Assembly (NCBI GenBank): GCA_016283755.1
Contig: JAEENO010000040.1
Span: 1-64,000, forward strand
Length of the DNA: 64,000 nucleotides
Direction: 5' to 3'
Source: Lachnospiraceae bacterium
GTDB lineage: Bacteria > Bacillota > Clostridia > Lachnospirales > Lachnospiraceae
Shown piece after piece: positions 55,074 through 64,000 of this stretch. The notes beneath the pieces were generated by a model that was not told the origin of the DNA, did no database searches, and saw only the letters and a list, made by a program, of their open reading frames with translations. The translations under genes and the position numbers were made by a program. The first letter of the stretch is position 1; each line of letters begins with the position of its first letter.

Positions 55074-55364
55074 ATGACGAAGAAACGTAAAGAGCTTAAT
55101 GAATCGGTGCGGGCGTACACATTTATATTACAGTTTGCGATTAATATGATAGTGCCGATAGGAGCCTGCACTTATGCGGGGTATTGGCTCGATACTAAGC
55201 TTGGCACTGCTTTTATAGTGGTGATAGGCTTTTTTGTCGGAGCATTATCCGGCATAACAAGCATATACAGAATTACAAAAAAGATGACTAAGAAGGATAA
55301 GACGTCATATACTTATCCGGTTGTCGACAAAGAGGACCAGGAAGACGATGATAAGTTACCTTAA
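55074..55364 (+). CDS. atpZ: AtpZ/AtpI-related small membrane protein
   Basis: A 96-residue protein, start MTKKRKELNES with AGGAG upstream; the open frame starts 26 codons earlier but the extra part overlaps the previous gene and is not family-like. Two membrane helices (~15-40 and ~48-70) with the AtpZ-type pattern IGACTYAGYWLDTKLGT and GITSIYRITKK. The family is thought to assist Mg2+/Ca2+ handling or assembly of ATP synthase. It overlaps the next gene by 17 bases. Confidence 0.85.
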   Translation: MTKKRKELNESVRAYTFILQFAINMIVPIGACTYAGYWLDTKLGTAFIVVIGFFVGALSGITSIYRITKKMTKKDKTSYTYPVVDKEDQEDDDKLP

Positions 55365-55761
55365 GAGAATCAATCCCGCATTACCAAGCCTGCTTATTAC
55401 GATACTCGTTTATGGTGTATTGGTTGAACTTATAGGCGTATGGTTTGTAGAGGATAAGCTTCGTTATTCGACAGGGTTACTTATTGGAATAGGTCTTGCG
55501 GTTTTTTTGAGTATAACAATAGCCACATCCATATTTGACGTCTTAGATGTGCGCAGTAAAAAAGATCAGGTTAAGATATCACTTAAAGCGGTATTAAGAT
55601 ATGTGATCGTCGCTGTTATCTCCATTGCAATGGGATATTTTAAGCTCGGTAATATATGGACCTGGTTTATCGGCGTTATGGGATTAAAGGTTGCAGCGCT
55701 TTTGCAGCCGTTGATTCATAGAGTATTTTTTGGGGAAGAACTGACAGATAATAATAAATAA
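55348..55761 (+). CDS. atpI: ATP synthase subunit I-like membrane protein
   Basis: A 137-residue membrane protein with about four helices. Start chosen at MISYLKRIN with AGGAAG ahead; an upstream TTG adds nine residues. It fits the small hydrophobic AtpI type: conserved charged turns and no catalytic motif. AtpI assists assembly of the c-ring in some bacteria. It lies before atpB as usual. Confidence 0.78.
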   Translation: MISYLKRINPALPSLLITILVYGVLVELIGVWFVEDKLRYSTGLLIGIGLAVFLSITIATSIFDVLDVRSKKDQVKISLKAVLRYVIVAVISIAMGYFKLGNIWTWFIGVMGLKVAALLQPLIHRVFFGEELTDNNK

Positions 55762-55801
55762 CAGTAGTTTTCCAAGAAGCATTAAAAAAGGGGGTGAATA
55801 A

Positions 55802-56527
55802 ATGGGAGGTTATGCACTGGCTGCCACAAATGTTGACTTCATGATACATGGAATATTCCAGTATGAAGTCTTTGGGCAGAAGCTGTGGATCACCACATCA
55901 CATGTAAGCATCCTGATAGTCATGCTGATCCTTATAATCTTTGGCATCGTGGTTAAGGTCAAAGTAAGTAAGGTTAAGCCGGAAGACAATCCGACAGGCC
56001 TCATTAGTGCGTGCGAGATTCTGGTAGAAAAGCTCGATGACATGGTTATTTCGTCTATGGGCGAGACACACTATCGGAAGTTCGTTAACTACATAGGAAC
56101 GATATTTGCTTTCATTTTATTGAGCAATATCTCGGGACTTTTAGGATTAAGACCGCCTACAGCAGATTACGGTGTTACATTCCCGTTGGCAATTATTACA
56201 TTTTGCCTCATTCATTTTAACCAATTTAAGTACCAAAAAGTCAAAGGCGTTATCGCAGGCCTTTGCGATCCGTGGCCTATATGGGCACCGATTAATATTA
56301 TCAGCGATTTCGCCGTTCCGGTATCTTTGTCATTGCGTCTATTCGCAAACGTATTATCGGGCACGGCAATCATGGCGCTTATATATGCGCTATTGTCAAA
56401 GTTCGCCATTATATGGCCGGCAGCATTACATTTCTATTTTGACCTTTTCTCGGGTGCAATTCAGACTTATGTATTCTGTATGTTGACAATGACCTATATC
56501 ACCAGTGCGATTGGTGAAGAAAACTAA
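55802..56527 (+). CDS. atpB: ATP synthase subunit a
   Basis: A 241-residue stator subunit with five or six helices. The essential Arg is in SLRLFANVLSGTAIM; the C-terminal helix includes FDLFSGAIQTYVFCMLTMTYI. It forms the ion half-channels next to the c-ring. GGGGGTGA ribosome site. Confidence 0.97.
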   Translation: MGGYALAATNVDFMIHGIFQYEVFGQKLWITTSHVSILIVMLILIIFGIVVKVKVSKVKPEDNPTGLISACEILVEKLDDMVISSMGETHYRKFVNYIGTIFAFILLSNISGLLGLRPPTADYGVTFPLAIITFCLIHFNQFKYQKVKGVIAGLCDPWPIWAPINIISDFAVPVSLSLRLFANVLSGTAIMALIYALLSKFAIIWPAALHFYFDLFSGAIQTYVFCMLTMTYITSAIGEEN

Positions 56528-56533
56528 TCTTAG

Positions 56534-56806
<273 letters not shown>

Positions 56807-56843
56807 GAAGAGGAATTAATAACAACAGAAAGGAGGCTGAGGC

Positions 56844-57346
56844 ATGGAGAGACTATTTGACTTAGACGCTCAACTTTTGGGTGACTCGGTGTTAATGCTA
56901 ATAGCAGTACTTGTTTTGTATTTTTTACTCAGCTATCTCTTTTTTAATCCTATAAGGAATCTTCTTGATGCAAGAAAGAAAATGATTGCAGATCAGATTG
57001 CGGAAGCAAAGAAGGACAGAGAAGATGCCGCAGCTCTTAAGTCGGAATACGACGAGAAGTTAAAGAATGCCGACAAAGAGACAGATGAGATATTAAGTCA
57101 GGCAAGACAGAAAGCCCTTCAGAATGAGCAGAGAGTTGAGAGCCAGGCTAAGACCGAAGCATCAAGAATCATTGCTCGTGCTGAAGAAGAAGCTATCTTA
57201 GAGAAGAAGAGAGCTCTTGATGATGTTAAGCAGGAAATGATCTCAGTTGCCGCTATGATGGCAACCAAGGTAGTCCAGCAGAATATCAACACAGAGATTG
57301 AAGAGTCGCTTGTCGACGCAACATTAAAGGAAATGGGTGACAAGAC

Positions 57347-57359
<13 letters not shown>
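56844..57359 (+). CDS. atpF: ATP synthase subunit b
   Basis: A 171-residue peripheral-stalk protein: one N-terminal membrane helix (~14-34, DSVLMLIAVLVLYFLLSYLFF), then a long charged coiled coil (KSEYDEKLKNADKETDEILSQ…). It joins the F1 head to subunit a. It overlaps atpH by 13 bases. Confidence 0.96.
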
Positions 57360-59415
<2,056 letters not shown>

Positions 59416-59440
59416 GTAGACAGGCAAGGTGGTGATAATT

Positions 59441-60301
59441 ATGGCCTCAATGAAGGACATAAAGAGAAGAAAAAGCAGCATACAAAGTACGCAGCAGATT
59501 ACCAAGGCCATGAAGCTTGTATCTACAGTTAAACTGCAGAAAGCCAAGACACACGCAGAGAATGCGAATCCGTTCTTTAAGCATATGTTTGAGACGGTAA
59601 CGGATATATTGTCACTCAGTAACAATATATCACATCCTTATCTTGAGGGTGGTCGTTCGGACAGAGCGGCGGTTGTTGTTATCACATCAAACAGAGGTTT
59701 AGCCGGAGGCTATAACAGCAATATTGTTAAGATGGTTATGGCGCAGGGCTTCGATAAAGAGAAGACGGATATCTACGCAATAGGCGGAAAAGGACGTGAC
59801 GGATTAAGCCTTAAGGGATATACAATTAAGGCTGATTATTCCGAGGTTATGGAAGCACCGACATATGCAGATGCAAAAAAGATATGCGATGCAATCCTTA
59901 AGTCGTTTCTTGACGGTGAGATAGGCGAGATTTATTTAGCCTACGCACACTTTAAGAACACGGTGGTTAACGTACCTACGATGCTTAAGCTTTTACCTGT
60001 TGAATTCGATGAAAAGGAAGAGACAGATAATAAAGCTTTAGCAGCACCGATGGAGTACGAACCTGACGAAGAGGAAGTACTTAATCTTGTTATTCCGAAA
60101 TATGTCACGAGTCTTTTCTACGGAGCACTCGTAGAGGCATTGGCAAGTGAAAACGGCGCAAGAATGCAAGCCATGGATTCCGCAACGAGTAATGCGGAAG
60201 AGATGATAGATGATCTTTCTTTGAAGTATAACAGAGCCCGTCAGGGTGCAATTACTCAGGAATTAACCGAGATTATTGCGGGTGCCGCAGCAATCTCATA
60301 A
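59441..60301 (+). CDS. atpG: ATP synthase subunit gamma
   Basis: A 286-residue central-stalk subunit from MASMKDIKRRKSSIQSTQQITKAMKLVSTVKLQ; an upstream GTG adds four residues but AAGGTGG fits this ATG. C-terminal SNAEEMIDDLSLKYNRARQGAITQELTEI is the conserved contact with beta. It turns ion flow into rotation inside F1. Confidence 0.97.
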   Translation: MASMKDIKRRKSSIQSTQQITKAMKLVSTVKLQKAKTHAENANPFFKHMFETVTDILSLSNNISHPYLEGGRSDRAAVVVITSNRGLAGGYNSNIVKMVMAQGFDKEKTDIYAIGGKGRDGLSLKGYTIKADYSEVMEAPTYADAKKICDAILKSFLDGEIGEIYLAYAHFKNTVVNVPTMLKLLPVEFDEKEETDNKALAAPMEYEPDEEEVLNLVIPKYVTSLFYGALVEALASENGARMQAMDSATSNAEEMIDDLSLKYNRARQGAITQELTEIIAGAAAIS

Positions 60302-60331
60302 TTCCAAAAGGAAAATACATTAAGGAGCTAA

Positions 60332-61732
<1,401 letters not shown>

Positions 61733-61766
61733 GCATTACTGTGAGTCTTAAGGAAAGGGTGAAGTG

Positions 61767-62174
61767 ATGGCAGACGAGAAGAATTTATTTGATATCGAGA
61801 TAATCTGTCCTGAGAGAGTATTTTATAAGGGCCAGGCAACGATGGTAGAATTTAATTCTACCGAAGGCGAGCTTGGTGTATATAAGATGCATCAGCCAAC
61901 AACTACGGTAATCGCACCGGGAGTTGTAACCATTCATGAGTTGGACGGAATCAAGAAGGCAGCAGTTCATTCGGGATTTGCAGAGATTAAGCCTGAGAAG
62001 GTATCAATACTCGCAGAGATTGCAGAATGGCCTGAAGAAATTGATGTCGAGCGTGCCAAGGCAGCAAAAGACAGAGCTGAAAAGCGCTTGTCAGAGCGTG
62101 CGGAAGGTACGGATATTATAAGAGCCGAAGTAGCGTTGAAAAAAGCGCTTGTACGTCTCGAGACAAGAAAATAA
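61767..62174 (+). CDS. atpC: ATP synthase subunit epsilon
   Basis: A 135-residue protein; N-terminal beta-sandwich (EIICPERVFYKGQATMVEFNSTEGELGVYKMHQPT) and C-terminal helix pair (AAKDRAEKRLSERAEGTDIIRAEVALKKALVRLETRK). It inhibits ATP hydrolysis when extended. An in-frame GTG one codon earlier exists; ATG is preferred. The operon ends in a strong terminator. Confidence 0.96.
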   Translation: MADEKNLFDIEIICPERVFYKGQATMVEFNSTEGELGVYKMHQPTTTVIAPGVVTIHELDGIKKAAVHSGFAEIKPEKVSILAEIAEWPEEIDVERAKAAKDRAEKRLSERAEGTDIIRAEVALKKALVRLETRK

Positions 62175-62180
62175 AATTAA

Positions 62181-62209
62181 TACCCTGCCAAGGGGCAGGG
62201 TATTTTTTT
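62181..62209 (+). terminator. Terminator of the ATP synthase operon
   Basis: TACCCTGCC / GGCAGGGTA perfect 9-bp stem (62181-62202) with AAGG loop and TTTTTTT. Confidence 0.95.
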
Positions 62210-62270
62210 GTTTAAATCTTTCAATAAATGGTTTATACTTATATATATATTTTTTGGCGGAGATACAAGT

Positions 62271-63002
62271 ATGAGCGCAGGAAAAAGCATGGAAGATGTG
62301 CTTCGTGACATACATCTGCTTATATCAAAGTGTCCGAAGATAAAAGGTGATCCTGACAGAGTAGTAATTAACAAGCAGGAGCTTTTTGCGGAGCTTGAGA
62401 AGATATCTCAGTGTATGTACGATATGCTTGATGAGTACAGCTTATCCAAGCAGAAGAAAGAAGAAGCACAGTATCAGATTAACAAGAAATATGATGAGAC
62501 GATAGCGAAGGCAACCTCTACTGCGGAGGATGTCTATTCGGCGTCTGTTTTATATACGGATGAGGCGATATCGCGTCTTGTGCATATCTTAGATCAGAAT
62601 AAGAAAGATATGGATAATCTCTACCATGAGATTAATCGCCAGATAGAGAACGAGAAGGACAAGATCCGTGCAAATCAGAAGGAATTGCAGGAGACGTTGT
62701 TTGAGTTACAGGATTCAAACCTTTACCTTAATCTTATTCAGGAGAGAAGAAAAGAGATCGAGGTTCAAAAGGAGGAAGCAGAGCGAATAAAGCTTGGCAA
62801 GACTATGATAATGCCTGCAGTCAGAAAGACTGATGTCAAGGTTAATAAGGCTTACTTCGAGCAGATGGGACTTAATGACGACGGAACGAAGAAGGAAGAG
62901 CCCATGAAGATCAATACCTCACCTCAAGTTAAGGTTAATACCGAATCTAATTACTTTAAGTGGAAACAGCAGCAGATGGAAACCGAAGACGGCGATAAGT
63001 AA
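62271..63002 (+). CDS. Hypothetical coiled-coil protein
   Basis: A 243-residue soluble protein from MSAGKSMEDVLRDI, with GGCGGAGA before the start; the open frame begins 21 codons earlier with a hydrophobic stretch that lies over the terminator and is unlikely to be used. Residues ~60-205 are strongly coiled coil (KKEEAQYQINKKYDE, EKDKIRANQKELQETLFELQ). The rest is charged. I recognise no family. It sits 30 bases before the transporter gene and could be its partner or unrelated. Confidence 0.75.
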   Translation: MSAGKSMEDVLRDIHLLISKCPKIKGDPDRVVINKQELFAELEKISQCMYDMLDEYSLSKQKKEEAQYQINKKYDETIAKATSTAEDVYSASVLYTDEAISRLVHILDQNKKDMDNLYHEINRQIENEKDKIRANQKELQETLFELQDSNLYLNLIQERRKEIEVQKEEAERIKLGKTMIMPAVRKTDVKVNKAYFEQMGLNDDGTKKEEPMKINTSPQVKVNTESNYFKWKQQQMETEDGDK

Positions 63003-63028
63003 TCCTAAATGAAAGAAGGACAAGGTTT

Positions 63029-64000
63029 ATGGATAACGAAAAGAAAACAAATTGGAATATAAGGCCATATCTTGCTATGGGGCTTACCGCTTTTATAGTA
63101 ATAGCGGCCGCAATTGTATTCTTCTTCTTTATAGACAGGTATTCGGGGGCATCTAAATTTATGTCCCTTGTTATAAAAGCGCTTCAGCCGATACTTGTCG
63201 GCGTATTCTTAGGATACCTTCTTAATCCTTTGGTTAACAGAATACAGGACTTTATTAAAAAGCACTCAGTAAAATGTAAGAAATGCGGCAAGTGGCTTAC
63301 GAATTCCGCAAGAGGAATCGGAATCGTAATAGCAATGGCATTACTTATATTTGCGGTTGTACTTCTTGTATGGCTTATCGGACCGCAGCTTTATACTACA
63401 ATTGAGGGATTGATCGTAACGCTTCCTTCACAGGCAAAGAGTACCGTTAACTGGCTTAAAGATGTAATACAGCAGAACGACGCATTTGAGAAGTATGCAG
63501 AGACGATAATTACAGAAGTTACGGTATTTGCACAGAACTTCTTAAAGACGGAGGTAATACCTCGTACAAAGGATATAGTAACTCAGGTTACAGGCGGAAT
63601 CCTTGTTATTGCCAAGGGACTTATCAATTTCATAATCGGAATGATAGTGTGTATCTACGTACTTATCGAGAAGGATCATTTTAAGGGAATCTTTAAAAAA
63701 GCGCTTTACGCGTTTTTCCCGACAAGAGCAGCCAATTCAATCCTTAAGACAGCAAGAAAGTCCGATAAGATATTCGGTGGCTTTATCGTAGGTAAGATAA
63801 TCGATTCAATAATTATAGGAATATTGACATACATAGTGCTCCTTATATTTAGAATTCCTTATCCGGTGCTTGTATCTGTTATCGTCGGAGTAACGAATGT
63901 AATCCCGTTCTTCGGACCATACATCGGTGCAGTGCCGAGTTTACTTCTTGTCTTACTTGCAAGTCCTATTAAAGCTTTATATTTCCTTATAATATTGATT
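63029..64000 (+). CDS. AI-2E family transporter (5' part, cut by window end)
   Basis: 324 codons of a gene that continues past the right edge. Start MDNEKKTNWNIRPYL with AGAAGGACAAGG ahead. A first membrane helix (~15-38) and the AI-2E/PerM-type pattern FMSLVIKALQPILVGVFLGYLLNPLVNR, then hydrophobic segments at ~100-125, ~185-220 and from ~265. A short hydrophilic insert with a CKKCGKW pair (residues ~83-88) lies between the second and third helix. The family exports AI-2 or acts as an Na+/H+ antiporter; substrate not readable. Confidence 0.87.
   Translation, partial: MDNEKKTNWNIRPYLAMGLTAFIVIAAAIVFFFFIDRYSGASKFMSLVIKALQPILVGVFLGYLLNPLVNRIQDFIKKHSVKCKKCGKWLTNSARGIGIVIAMALLIFAVVLLVWLIGPQLYTTIEGLIVTLPSQAKSTVNWLKDVIQQNDAFEKYAETIITEVTVFAQNFLKTEVIPRTKDIVTQVTGGILVIAKGLINFIIGMIVCIYVLIEKDHFKGIFKKALYAFFPTRAANSILKTARKSDKIFGGFIVGKIIDSIIIGILTYIVLLIFRIPYPVLVSVIVGVTNVIPFFGPYIGAVPSLLLVLLASPIKALYFLIILI

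Overview
The window is the chromosomal replication-origin region of a low-GC Gram-positive anaerobe, most likely a member of the Lachnospiraceae (Clostridia). The gene order rpmH-rnpA-yidD-yidC-jag-mnmE-mnmG-rsmG on one side of dnaA and dnaN-yaaA-recF-gyrB-gyrA on the other is the classic Firmicute origin layout. Family-restricted proteins (DUF3881, DUF4446, CmpB-type membrane protein) point to Lachnospiraceae. Genus is not resolvable from what I can see. Nearly all genes left of about 36 kb are on the minus strand and nearly all to the right are on the plus strand, as expected if forks leave from about 36-38 kb.

Left arm (1-35.8 kb): a c-di-nucleotide-type pair (HD-GYP protein and the start of a membrane protein resembling GdpP), glyA, the rpsF-ssb-rpsR operon, a sirtuin, an LtaS-like sulfatase-fold enzyme, a membrane-anchored carboxylesterase, mgtE, and a conserved housekeeping block rsmI-trmN-ricT-holB-yaaR-gmk-like. 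An AbiE-type (type IV) toxin-antitoxin pair follows. It is divergent from a small unknown gene whose promoter is covered by repeated TTGTCGT motifs. Then come dacA, trmB, an Fe-S aldo/keto reductase, pepT, two tRNAs (Lys-CTT, Arg-CCT), a Pro/Glu-repeat membrane protein, and parB-parA with two perfect parS sites, one over the predicted parAB promoter and one inside the end of a neighbouring gene. Next are rsmG-mnmG-mnmE and the jag-yidC-yidD-rnpA-rpmH group.

Origin (35.8-37.8 kb): DnaA-box-like sequences lie between rpmH and dnaA. A second cluster lies between dnaA and dnaN, where a DnaA-box-like site, a short GC-rich spacer, six CTA-type triplets (DnaA-trio pattern) and an A/T tract form a textbook unwinding element.

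Right arm (37.8-64 kb): dnaN-yaaA-recF-gyrB-gyrA, a CmpB-type membrane protein, tRNA-Ser(GCT), a DUF1858 protein, then two minus-strand genes: a fused nuclease-helicase-like protein and the ClpC adaptor mecA. A roughly 575-base non-coding stretch with strong RNA-like structure precedes a tiny gene. From 49.4 to 62.2 kb a closely packed run of plus-strand genes holds a GH18 protein, sua5/tsaC, a catalytically dead-looking LMW-PTP-like protein, upp, dCMP deaminase, a two-gene chromate transporter, and the complete F-type ATP synthase operon (atpZ/atpI-BEFHAGDC). Subunit c carries the full Na+-binding signature, so a sodium-driven ATP synthase is predicted. The window ends inside an AI-2E-family transporter.

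The least explained items are the structured RNA-like region at 48.7-49.1 kb, the nuclease-helicase at 46.2-47.7 kb, and the AbiE/unknown-regulator region at 15.7-18.1 kb. All functional calls are from reading motifs by eye; no database search was run.
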